DNA of 64,000 nucleotides from Symsagittifera roscoffensis (taxonomy: Eukaryota > Xenacoelomorpha > Acoela > Convolutidae): positions 55,394,397-55,458,396 of the forward strand of contig NC_087065.1 of assembly GCF_963678635.1 (NCBI RefSeq). The letters run 5' to 3'. Numbering within the stretch: the first letter of the stretch is position 1; each line of letters opens with the position of its first letter. Positions 48,377 to 59,182 of the stretch are shown piece by piece. Made by a program: the position numbers and the translations under genes. A model generated the notes under the pieces. That model saw only the letters and a program-made list of their open reading frames with translations. It was not told the DNA's origin and searched no databases.

Positions 48377-48900
48377 TGTTCCGACTTTCGGTACGAAAGT
48401 AACGGAATATTTGTGCTCGGGGTGGGTTTTTTTTTTCTTCAGACAAATTTCGACTTTTTAACTAGCCATTTTTGACAGATTTTTTTAATATCATTCGAAA
48501 GGTATTGTTGTCCTGAGCTCAAATTTGAAAAGATATTTCACCTGTGATCATTTTTCGTAAAGTTACGAGGGTTTAAAGATTGCCATTTTGGCCAATTTGG
48601 GACAATTAATGCGCGATATATTTCGCGCTATTAACGCGTAAGCGGAGAGTTAATCCGTCTTAGAAATCGTTCCAAATTGGTTAAAAGAAGCTTATTAGCC
48701 ATAAATGGTTTGTTACAAGGAGCGAAATCTATCCTTTTGTATTTATATGGCGTGTGGGGGGGTGATTTTTATTTAAGAAATTCAAATTAAAAAAAAATGT
48801 TTCATTTTATTTTATTTCATTGAAATATGTTATTACGGCTCCATAAACCTTATAAGGCAGTCGGAACATTCAGGGCTTTGCCCTGATACGAGCAGTCTTG
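48377..48900 (+). repeat. Helentron-like element, full length
   Basis: A 524-bp copy from TGTTCCGACTTTCGGTACG to GAGCAGTCTTG. Subterminal pair GTTCCGACT/AGTCGGAAC, stem-loop CAGGGCTTTGCCCTG. T on both flanks. A good reference copy. Confidence 0.93.
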
Positions 48901-49215
48901 TTTCAATTTGGAACGACTTTGTTTTGCGGGATAATTAGCCACGCATAAATAATTCGCGTTACGCTCTCAGCATTATGAAAAAACTCTTCAAAGCGCGCAT
49001 AATTTAGTCCAGAAATTGGCAAACTTGGCAGTTTTCAAACCCCCATAGCTTTACAAAAACTAATCGGAGGTGAAACATCTTTTTACATGTGAAGTTAATA
49101 TTTTTAATGAGGTATAAAAAGTTTTTGCCGAAAACTGTTTTTTCGATTGGCGAAAATTGACTGAATAAAAAACCACACCGAGCATAAATATTCAGTTTTC
49201 TTCGAAAGTCGGAAC
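48901..49215 (-). repeat. Helentron-like fragment, second subfamily
   Basis: Contains AATTGGCAAACTTGGCAGTT, AAACCCCCATAGCTTTACA and ends CGAAAGTCGGAAC. It lacks the 3' stem-loop end and directly abuts the full copy. Confidence 0.55.
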
Positions 49216-49295
49216 GAAAAAATTGGAACGAATCACGACTGTAATAGATCCACTTTGACTTTTTATTCCCAATGTAATTCACATACATAAAGAAA

Positions 49296-49718
49296 CAAGA
49301 CGGCTTTTATCAGGGAAACTGTCCGTAAACTGGTCTCAAATAATTTACCTTAATGAAATATTGACAAGCTATGAATTTTAAACTGAATATTAAGAGTAGC
49401 GTATGGAATTAAAAGACTAATCAGCCTGCCTCAATTGAATTTGGAACAATTTTGTGGTCCTGGATAATTTGCCACGCATAAATAATGCACGTTAAACTTT
49501 CAGCATCAAAGTATCAGAGCGCACTTTTAGTCACGTTAGTCTTTTAAAGAGCGTTTCACAGCACTTTTTCAGTCAGGAAAATCTAGTGATGAGTATGCCC
49601 ATTCTGGGACTGCAAAGATCCATGGATCAATCCCCCGAGGCAAATATTTTTGTGAGTTGGACTGAATAAAAACCACCTCGATCATATCTATTCCTTACTC
49701 TCTTCGAAATTCGAAACA
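49296..49718 (-). repeat. Diverged Helentron-like element, second subfamily
   Basis: Begins CAAGACGGCTTTTATCAGGG and ends near TTCGAAATTCGAAACA. Interior related to 48901-49215. Confidence 0.5.
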
Positions 49719-50850
49719 AAAATTGAATGCTTATCTCTACGACGATAAAATTTTACTATATATATTTTGGCATGAAATATTAAAAATTGTTGAAAAAACA
49801 CATGAAAGCGTTTTGGAAAAAACTAAGCAAGAGATATACTCAGCAAGCATGTAATTGTTTTTGAATTTAGGTAAAGCTAAAAGAGTTCGATTTACCAAAC
49901 AGAACAAAAAAACAGCTATTCATTTAAAGCCAATTTTCAAACAAATTTGCAAAATATTTGCGAGAAATTTGATTCTGAAACAATTAGCAAATTACTCAAA
50001 CTGACAAAATTTTTAAATAGGGAACCATGAAAAAATATCAAAGAAAGTGGCGATGAATTCTAAAAAACACCATAAATTTTTGATTGTCCAAAAAAACCGC
50101 CTAACAATTTTATCCAAGTTATTTTTTAAAACATTTGCAATATGACACATGCTGAAATTAACAATTTTCTTGATAATTTTCCAGAGATTGCAGTCATAAA
50201 AACATTGAGCATTTCGCTTTTTGTCCATTTTTGCAAAAACAATATCGTCATCTCATTAATTTTTTATCTGTTTGAGATTTGATTGTGACCAACTGGTTAC
50301 CGAAAGCACTACATGACCATTTATAAAAAAAACTTGAAAACATACATTATTTGCCTATAATCGATATCCCAGAGTGATTTATTTTAAGATAATTGATAGT
50401 GTACGAGAAAAAGTTCAATGGGTTTCGATCTATTCTGTGCTCTTTTTCCACGACGAAGAAAAAAGTATAGTATATGAATTCTTTCTTTCATGCAAAATCA
50501 AGCACTCGTTCTACAAAATATTGCAAAAGTGTCAATCATTTTTTGTCTACTCTTTACTATTAGTATGGTGAACAGTTTTGTTCCTCAATTTTTTTACGCG
50601 TACTGAATTGTGTGTGAAAAAAAGAATTCATGCCTTATGTTTATTTCTTCTTCGTGACCGAAAAAAGGAATGTACGTTGCGTGGAAAATAACACAGATGA
50701 GTTTCGACCTGAAATAATTTTGAAAAAAATCATAACAACGTTTTTTCAATTTATATTTCAAAAAATGGTTTATTTGTGAGGGGAGTATAGAAACCAAGGG
50801 AAAGATTTACAATCAAAAAAAAATATTCAACTTTGTTTTCATAACAGTAA

Positions 50851-51352
50851 CAAGACTGCTGAATTTTCCGACTACCATGAACGAATTGTTGAATGTTCCG
50901 AGGACTATTGGGCAGTAATAACATGAAACAAATTAATTGTAATAAAATGAAATATTTTTTTTTAAATTGAGACCTTCGTGAAAATCATCCCCCACACGCC
51001 GCATAAAGTAAGAAGTGATAGATTTAGCTCCCATTAACAAATCATTTTGGCAAATAAGCTTCCTCTATCTAATTTGGAACGATTTTTAAGACTGATTAAA
51101 TCTCCGCTTACGCGTTAAGAGCGCGAATTATATCTTACAAAATGCCAATCTTTAAACCCCCATTACTTTACGAAAAATAATCACAGGTGAAATAGCATTT
51201 CAAATTTCAGCTCAGGCAAAACAATACTTTTCGAATGATTTTTAAAAAAATCCGTCAAAAATGGCTTATTAAAAAGTCGAAATTTGTCTGAATGGAAAAA
51301 AAACCCACCCGAGCACAAATATTCCGTTACTTTCGTTACAAAAGTGGGAACA
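50851..51352 (-). repeat. Helentron-like element, nearly full length
   Basis: From CAAGACTGCTGAATTTTCCG to AAAGTGGGAACA. The stem-loop region at the 3' end is altered. A on both flanks. Confidence 0.82.
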
Positions 51353-51364
51353 ATAATGTTTTTG

Positions 51365-51647
51365 TTCGGACTTTTCTAATGAAAGTTACGGAATATTTGT
51401 AATAGAGATAGGTTTTTTTTCTTCAGATAAATTTTGAGTTTTAAACTAGCCTTTTCGACGGAATTTATTACACCATTCAAAAGATATTGGTGTGTTGAGC
51501 TTAAATTTGAAAAAAAAAATGTGAGAGATACAATTTTGAGCAATGAATGAGAGCAATCATCCTTACAATTTCAAACAGGGTCAAGTTCCGAGCATTTTAA
51601 AAGGCAGTCGGAACACTCGGGGCTTCGCCTTGATACGAGCTGTCTTG
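51365..51647 (+). repeat. Helentron-like element with internal deletion
   Basis: Begins TGTTCGGACTTTTC, ends GAGCTGTCTTG, with CAGTCGGAACAC and GGGGCTTCGCCTTG before it. About 240 bp shorter than full copies. Its 5' end lies 12 bp from the 5' end of the opposite-strand copy at 50851-51352. Confidence 0.8.
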
Positions 51648-54600
51648 TTAAATCTTTGTAGTCGTTTTAAATGCCCTTTTTGTGTCAAAAACTGAGTGGA
51701 AAACTACTGCCTGAAAACCCAGAATACTAATTTGCCTCCTTGCACCAGACCTTAAAGTTAATTTTGTTGCAAAATAAAAAAAACAAGCTTCTTATACGAT
51801 AAGGAGAAATTCAAAAACTTGCTAAATAATGGGTTAAATAATGTATAAAATAATCATTGCTTTTTTACTGAAGTGAAAGACTTCTTGATGTGAGAGAAAC
51901 GCCACTGCTGCATTGCACAAGTTATAGAAATAAACAAATGCGCTGATTTTTGCGCTGATTTGAATTTCTGTTTTGCATATCATTGATTAAATTGATTGAA
52001 TATGATCAGTGACTTCCAAATATAAATGCAAAAAAAATGAAACTAGTGACTTGTATGATTGATTCGTGATGGTTTTTGTCCACTTTATAACTTTTGCTGA
52101 AAAAAATATAAAGAAGATTCTCTCGCTATTTCACAAGAAAAGTTTATGAATCGGCTCAAAAATCCCCTTTTTTCATGAAAGGGGCAGACTGTTTGGTAAA
52201 TTAAATTAATCCGAGTTTTCCACGGATCAGAAAGCAGTAAAATTAGAGTTCTCAATAGAAAGCTCTTGTGCTAATTTACTGTTTCAAATAGAGGGGTGGT
52301 TATTATTTAGTAGACTACATAGGAAAGATTGTTCAGTAGATTCGAGTCTATTTGCATATTCAGTTAAAAAAGAAATTTAGAAATCGCAAAAAAAAATCAA
52401 AAAATGCCATCAGTTTTTTTTTATTTTCAATGTTTGAGCTTTGAAAGCTAGGGCCTTCTCATTAACACCTTTTTAGAAAACTTTAAGTTGCTTTTTGACA
52501 TCTTTTTTCTCGGATACAAAACTCATAGGTGAGAGAATTTTAAACAAATGCAATAACACTATTTTCAAAACAAGACAGACAAATCTCAAAAAAGTTCTTA
52601 TCCGTGTGTCTATTTTGATTACATTAACGTTTGGGATGGTCTACTAAGCTCTTAACAATTTTAGTTTTTTCCCCTCAAAATCAAGTACTACAAATAATTA
52701 TCAGAATGGGTCGAACGATATATCAAATTGAAGCCCTTTTAGCGCGTTTCAACCGACATTAAGAAAATTTCAAAAAAAAATTGTTCAGTACCGAGAAAAA
52801 CTGTTAAAATTTTTTATTTTAATTTTAATTTTGAGCAATGAAAAAAAGCAATACAACAGCCTATTTATGCTTATTATAGACCCCGAAAGCAACTTTTAAG
52901 CAAGTGAAATTAAGCTTTAGAGTTTTTTGAGAAGCGTCATTAAAAAACTTGAAAAAAAAATTTGAATACGTTTTAAGTTTTTGTTTGATTTTTTGTTTTG
53001 CTAGTCATTTGTCTAAACATTTTTGTCCAATTTGCCAAATAACTATTACTGCCAAATATGCCTAAATTATAGTTTTGTGTCAGATCTTTTTATCACACCA
53101 CGCAGAAAAACACTTTTTTTGTAGAATATTCTGTGCTACTGGCACAGTAACCTGCTATCCTTGTATTTAATTGGATGCGGATTGCTTAAAAAAAGTTTTG
53201 TCTACTTTATGATATGTCTACTTTATAACCTGTCTTTTTTGCTACATAACCAAATAGAACTACATCAAGTCGCGCCAAATTTTTATACTTGGTTTTCTCA
53301 TACATCGACCAAAATTTATATAAACTTTGTGTCATTTTTCAAATATTCCATTTGGATTAGTTTCGTTGTTCGTTGAAAACTACCGAGAATGATAAAAGCA
53401 CATAAATTCAAATGCAATAATTGTACCACAAAATCATCTTTATATCATCCTTATTTAAGTATTTCTTACAATTTTTTTTAAAAGTGGTCTAACTGAAAAC
53501 TCTTGGACAATTTCACAAATCACAAAAAATTTTAAATCGCTACTTTTGATGTAATGTAGAATCAATTTCAGCTACTCCAACTCCGGCTTTGCAAACAAAC
53601 GAAAACCTTAAGATGTAAGTTTTCATATAAACTTTGAGGTCCATTAAGGGATAAAGAGTACACCGTTGATGAAAAACTAATTAAAAGCGGTAAGTTTCCT
53701 ACGGATTTTACATAGAATGATTAGGAGATGGGTCTGATTCAAACAATGAACTTGAAATACAACTACGAGAGACAGTAAAGCATTTAACCCAGAAGCTCGG
53801 CATCCAATTAGAAGCAAATTATTAGCCCGATATTGAATAACTTTATAACTTTTTTCAGCAGTCAATTTTCGTTTCGTTCGAGTTGAGAGACCTCAGCGTT
53901 GCAGAACAAAAAGTTTACAAAATTACCCCCGCTAAATCCGCTCTTGTTTGTAGAGTGGGCAATTTGACAGTAGATGCCATACGGGGGCGATTGTTAAGTA
54001 GATCCGCATTGAGCTTTTGGGAAAAAATTGGGCAAAAATTAATTCTACAAAAATCATCACTTTGTGCTTCACATAACTAGTGAACGCGCAATTTAGAAAA
54101 AATGAAGTCGATTAGACAAAACAATTGCACATGATGCTGGGCTACACTATGTTTTGACCAGTCTTGAAAAGTGGAATTTGCTATGGCGTAATGTAGCTAT
54201 TATTGCGCAATTTTATGTATCTCAGAGAAACTTGTAGGGGTCAAGTGTAGTATTATAATTTAATTGCATCAACTACAACAAGACCAGACGATTTGTCCTA
54301 ATCTCTGCGAGAAAAATACATTTTTTTGACATTTGACATACGATTGAAGCGTAGTGTTGTGATACTACTCCTGAATCTCCTGCGAGTTACTTTGAGCTAT
54401 GTGAAATTGCGCAGCAAAAACTACACAACGGATATTCTAGCCATTCTTCAAGACTTTTCAAAAATCATATGATATTTTTTTCAGCAACAGGGTTTAATCT
54501 TGCGTCTCATTTGTTTATAAATGTTTTTTTTCTTGAAGACTAAAATTTATCATGTATCCATTGGTCTCTTAAAGTTTGTCAAAAATGTCTTATTTTAGAC

Positions 54601-55449
54601 AAATCGTCTGACCAGCACACGGCGTTTAATAATTTATAATCGGTTTACTGCCAGTTTTTTCATTATAGAGATCGCAGCCTCCTTTTTTAGCCGGCCTTTC
54701 AAGTCTTTGATGTTTTTTCCCTCCAATATGCGCTCTAAATTGAGTTCGGTTTATATGGCCAGATTATCGGGTCAATTATTTTGGAATCCCAGACCAAGAA
54801 ATACAAAGTGGATAAAAACTTGGAAAATCAATTAAAAGCTACGCATATCGGCATTAATGTGCAAAAAACTTGAAAAAAACATGTCCTTTTTGGCCAATAT
54901 GGTGTAGTTTTGATTAACTAAAATCGAAAAAAAAATAGAGTTAGTACGAAATATTGCAAAATTTGTTCTTGTTAACCAATATTATAAATACTTTACGACC
55001 ATATATGGAATGCGAAAACTTCAAGGCTCTCTCTACTTCACAAAATAGGTAAACATGATTGAATCAAGAAAAATAGTGACATAAAAACACGGGAGGAAAA
55101 ATCCCAAGGGACCAACATTTGATACTCCTCAAGGAGACGTCAAAAATTAAATTTTGTGATTTATTTCTATAAACTGCCCCTTTTGGTCTACCATTGACTC
55201 TTACAAGAGGCATGGGTTGTAAAACGGCACTGATTGAGGCTTCAAAAACTAACCCTACTCTCTAATAAGCAGAAAAGAAACATAGTATCCCAGAAATGCA
55301 ATTCGATGTTCACTCAAAAAAAATCTGTCCAACTTTTATAGCAAATTTTTTCCAAGTTCTCATTTTTAAAACTTTTTACAGAAAGTCTTCAATTTAAATT
55401 TGCCAGAAAATGTCTTTAAAATGTTCCGCCACTACCTGCTGTTTATACT
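51648..55449. other. Intronic AT-rich DNA
   Basis: Two repeat traces only: a diverged copy of the 30875-31000 repeat at 53085-53160 and a single element end at 53975-54005 (GGGGGCGATTGTTAAGTAGA) matching the 56399-56600 element. No gene recognised. Confidence 0.45.
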
Positions 55450-55458
55450 GTTATCTGG

Positions 55459-55666
55459 GGTTGGGTGAAAATTCGTAACAAGCGACAATTCTTACAGGCT
55501 CCGCTTCACTGCGCTGCACTTACATTCGGCACGAGAGGAATACTGCGAGTGAATCAGTGTTCCCCGCTTAATCTACTGTAACGAATTGTCGCTTGTTACG
55601 AATTGTCGCCTGTTACGAATTGTCGCCTGTTGCGAATTTTTGCCTGTTACGAATTGTCGCCTCACA
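55459..55666. mobile_element. Small element with inverted ends and 9-bp flanking repeat
   Basis: The 208-bp block is flanked by GTTATCTGG at 55450-55458 and at 55667-55675. Near the left end ATTCGTAACAAGCGACAATT is the reverse complement of AATTGTCGCTTGTTACGAAT on the right, where the unit is repeated about four times every 17 bp. Nine-base duplications are typical of Mutator-like elements. Non-coding. Confidence 0.75.
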
Positions 55667-56398
55667 GTTATCTGGACTGTATGCTATTTGATACACTCCC
55701 AAAAGATGGAAACAGAGCGACATTTTGATATTTGTTACTTTGCTGTCAAACAAGCCAAATGAGATTAAATAGTATTGCGACAGGTAAAACAACTCAGGCG
55801 ATAACTTCTCTGTTGTGGCTGATTGAACTTGCCGAGAAGTGCTATGATTGTCAAATCAATGAAGCGTACAATTTAGAAAAAAGCAAAGTACAAATCAAAA
55901 ACAAAAAAAAAGCTTATCGAAAATTTGATAAGAAAACGATGCTTGTAATTTTCAGAAAAAAAACGTTGGCAGCTTCGGCATGAAAGTATTACAGTTATAC
56001 AGTTATCATCATATTGATTTGCAGTCAAAATTTCATAAACTAACAAACATGAAAGATTCAGAGAATTTATTTCTATCAAACTCCTAATGCTTCCAGATAT
56101 TATATCAAATTGTACGTTAAAAAAAACAGGAATACTCCGTTGAACTGCTACTGGTTATCGTGAATAACTGGGTCGCCTTCCGTTGAGACGTTTCTGGTTT
56201 TCGTGGAAGTAGCGGGAGACGAACGCAAACATAATTCAATTCGAAATATTTTCGGATTTCTAACTTTGCGTGGAAAAAAGACAATTCTTCGAGGGTGGTC
56301 ATAGCAAAACCCGATTTAATGATCACGCCTACCAAAAAATTGTTTTTAAAAGCCGGAAACTGAAATTTTAGTTGTTGGAAAGTGCAATAAAAATGTTA

Positions 56399-56600
56399 GA
56401 TCTACTTAACAATCGCCCTCCCTTTGGTATCTACTTAAGAATTGCCACCCCTATTAATAAAAGCAGTAACTTAGCACTGAGCTTTCTATGGAGAATTATA
56501 ATTTTGCTGCATTCTGATTGGTTGGAAATGCGTTATTTTAATCTACTTAACAATTGCCCCCCCCCCTTTCTTAAAAAGGGGGCAATTGTTAAGTAGATCC
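56399..56600. mobile_element. Small foldback element with 9-bp flanking repeat
   Basis: A 202-bp element with ends GATCTACTTAACAATCGCCC and, on the minus strand, GGATCTACTTAACAATTGCC. Flanked by AAAATGTTA at 56390-56398 and 56601-56609. The right part is itself a nearly perfect hairpin (56541-56598) with about 21-bp arms. A second partial copy of the end sequence lies at 56429-56450. Confidence 0.8.
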
Positions 56601-56609
56601 AAAATGTTA

Positions 56610-57352
56610 AATGGACAAAATAGCGCCACAACCATTTTGGAATGGTTTCTAGAGAGTACTGCAAACAGACGTGGAAAAACAGGACAATTAAAAATTTTAT
56701 CGACTAATTTTAACTCCAAAATTTTAGCTGTCGCTCGTTCCTAGTTTGTCTCGAAACTCAGTGGGCTAGTGCTTTTTTCTGTATGTTTATGTATTTGTTA
56801 TCAGGAGAGATGGATCCATGATTTTCTCGATTGGGGATGCGAATTTCAAAAAATTTTCGAACATTTTGTCGATCTTTTTTTTATAGATAGACCAAATTAT
56901 TATTCCGAGCTCTCCCAAATCACTAAAACGACCCTGTTTTAGCCCTGTTTTAAAAAAAAATAGGCCAAAAAGGCGTTCTTAGGAGTGTTTGACTAAAAAA
57001 TCGTGTTTGACCGTGAACAAAAAAATGTTGACCGTAGTTGAATAAATAAAACTGGTGGCGGCTTAAGCGGCCAAACAAAATACATGCCCGGCCTAAAAAA
57101 CCTTGATACGATTTGGGCGGCGGTTTAAGGGATGTTCCCAAGCAAGGGCCAAGCGCTTTTCAAGCAGTTATTCTTAAGACGCACTTAAACATACTTCCTT
57201 TTGAGTGGTTGTTGGGTATCTTAAATGTTGTTCTAAGGTTTGCTTGATTTTTCTAACTATCACGTTCACATAAAATGTTATTTATTGCATAACTGCTCGG
57301 TATTTTTAGCTGACTTATACCATTGTTATTGTAGTGTGTTATATAATAGTAC
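56610..57352. other. Intronic DNA next to Ig2 first-half exon
   Basis: No feature recognised. The segment 56880-56975 resembles 26340-26450 (GAGCTCTCCCAAA, CACTAA, GGCCAA), suggesting another dispersed repeat. Confidence 0.4.
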
Positions 57353-57472
57353 CGTTGTGTCTCCAGTAGATGGGGGCTGTGTAGTTGTAGTACTGGGTGT
57401 CTACTCGGATCTCCACACTCACACTCTCCCCCACAAACACCCTCCGAGTGAACTCCACCGGCTTCAGGGGGG
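57353..57472 (-). CDS. Tie: Tie-like exon: first half of Ig2
   Basis: A 40-codon exon following acceptor TGATGCAG and ending at donor AACG|GTACTA. The peptide contains FTRRVFVGESVSVEIRV, a predicted N-glycosylation site NYT, and ends IYWRHNG. It corresponds to the first half of Tie Ig2, with a GD/GE-x-V-x-hydrophobic strand and a Y/W-x-x-NG turn. The expected cysteine of a classical Ig B strand is absent, as it is in Tie2 Ig2, which supports a Tie assignment over a generic Ig receptor. Phase 1 on both sides. It joins in frame with either copy of the following exon, across an intron of about 22 or 27 kb. Confidence 0.88.
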
Positions 57473-57610
57473 CTGCATCACACAAATGACATTTAACAAA
57501 CAGCAATGCAAGTTGAAATTATTTAAGCGGGAACCGCCCTGTTTAAAGAAGTGCATGAATAACAGGCAAACTCTGATTGCAGTATCTTGCTAGTCATTTA
57601 ATAAAAAAAC

Positions 57611-58010
57611 AGGACTGCTCGTATAAGGGTGTAGCCCTGATTTTTCAGAGTGCCCCTTAAAGGCTATGAAAGTTAATCTAATTATTTTACTTATAAAAAC
57701 TATTTAATATATTTTTCAACAAATTGATGACATTTACAAAAAAAAATGAAACAATTTTGACTTTGCTTTCAGATTTTTATAAAACCTTTCCTTCACACCC
57801 ATGTAAAGTACAAACTGACGCCTTTGGGAACTAGTTACGTAAAAATACAGCAAAATAGTTAGCCTCAATTTAAATTGGATTAATTTCTTAGCCGTCATAT
57901 GCGTTAATAGCTCGATTCGAAGTGTATTGAAATTAATTATACCAAATTGACCAATTTGGCATATTTCAAACGCCATAAATTTCGAAAACAAATGATGAGT
58001 GAAAAATGTT
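57611..58010 (-). repeat. Diverged Helentron-like element
   Basis: Begins CAGGACTGCTCGTATAAGGG with degenerate stem-loop AGGGTGTAGCCCT. The interior keeps ACACCCATGTAAAGTACAAA and CCAATTTGGCATATTTCAAA. The far end is not identifiable. Confidence 0.55.
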
Positions 58011-58122
58011 TTCAGTCTGTCCCCAGGACTTCATTACTTTTCAAAGGATATACAACTTCCATTCAAAAGCACCTTGTTAAAAAATTTAAATTTGTCTCAA
58101 AGAAAAAACTACACAAACATAA

Positions 58123-58649
58123 CAAGACTGCTCGTATCAGGGCGAAGCCCTGAATGTTCCGAGGGCCTTTTAAGGTCTACGGAGCAACAATGCAATGAAA
58201 AAATTAAACGTAATCAAATAAAATTAAAATGTTTAAAAAAAAATTGGTATTTTTGTGAAAACATCCCCACACACGTCATAATGAGTACATAGTGATAGAT
58301 TTTGCTTCTATTAACAAATCAATTATGGCATATAAGCTTCCTTGAACCAATTTGAAACGATTTCTAAGACGGATTAAATCTCGCTTACGCGTTAATAGCG
58401 CGAAGTATATCACGGATTAGTTGTCCCAAATCGGCTAAAATGGCAATCTTTAAGGCCCCATAACTTTACAAAAAATAATCACAGATAAAAAATATTTTTC
58501 AAATTTAAATTCAGGACAACAATAGCTTTCGAATGATATAGATTTCGAATTCCGTCAAAAATGGCTAGTTAAAAAGTCGAAATTTGTCTGAAGAAAAAAC
58601 CCACCCCGATCACAAATATTCCGTTACTTTCGTTACGAAAGTCGGAACA
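58123..58649 (-). repeat. Helentron-like element, full length
   Basis: A 527-bp copy from CAAGACTGCTCGTATCAGGG to AAAGTCGGAACA with both hairpins. A on both flanks. Confidence 0.92.
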
Positions 58650-58844
58650 ATAAAATCACAAACGTAATACATGAAAGTTCAATTTTGCGCATTTATATGT
58701 TTTTGAGGGTAAATATTTTTACAGATTTGGTTTTTTTTTCATCCGTAGTGAAAAACAATTTTTATATATGAAAAGAAAGCGTAAGAGTAACTAGGAGTAA
58801 CTTCGTAACATGGGTTAACATCATTTATTATTTTGTGCAAAGCA

Positions 58845-59182
58845 AAGGGGGTTTAAAGATTAACATTTTGGTCAAATTGGGGAAAATTAGCGCGCAGTAT
58901 ATTTCCTGCTATTGACGCCTAAGCGGCGATTTGAATCGGCTTAAAAACATTTCTAAATTGAGCTGAGGCCTGTTATTTGGTCTAATTTTTACTCTGCGTC
59001 GTTATGCAAAATATATCACTTTGTATTTTGAAAAAAGCGTGTGGGTTGATGGACTAAGAAAAACTCAAAAAAAATTGTTTTGTGTTTTTTTAATTTATTC
59101 TTATTCAAAACGAAAATTACTCCATAGACATCAAAATTCAGACGGGAAATTCAGTGCTTCTCCTTGATGGGAGAACTTTTGT
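58845..59182 (+). repeat. Diverged Helentron-like fragment
   Basis: GGTTTAAAGATTAACATTTT, GCGCGCAGTATATTTC, CTAAGCGGCGATTT and a 3' end-like TTCTCCTTGATGGGAGAAC. The 5' end is missing. Confidence 0.5.
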
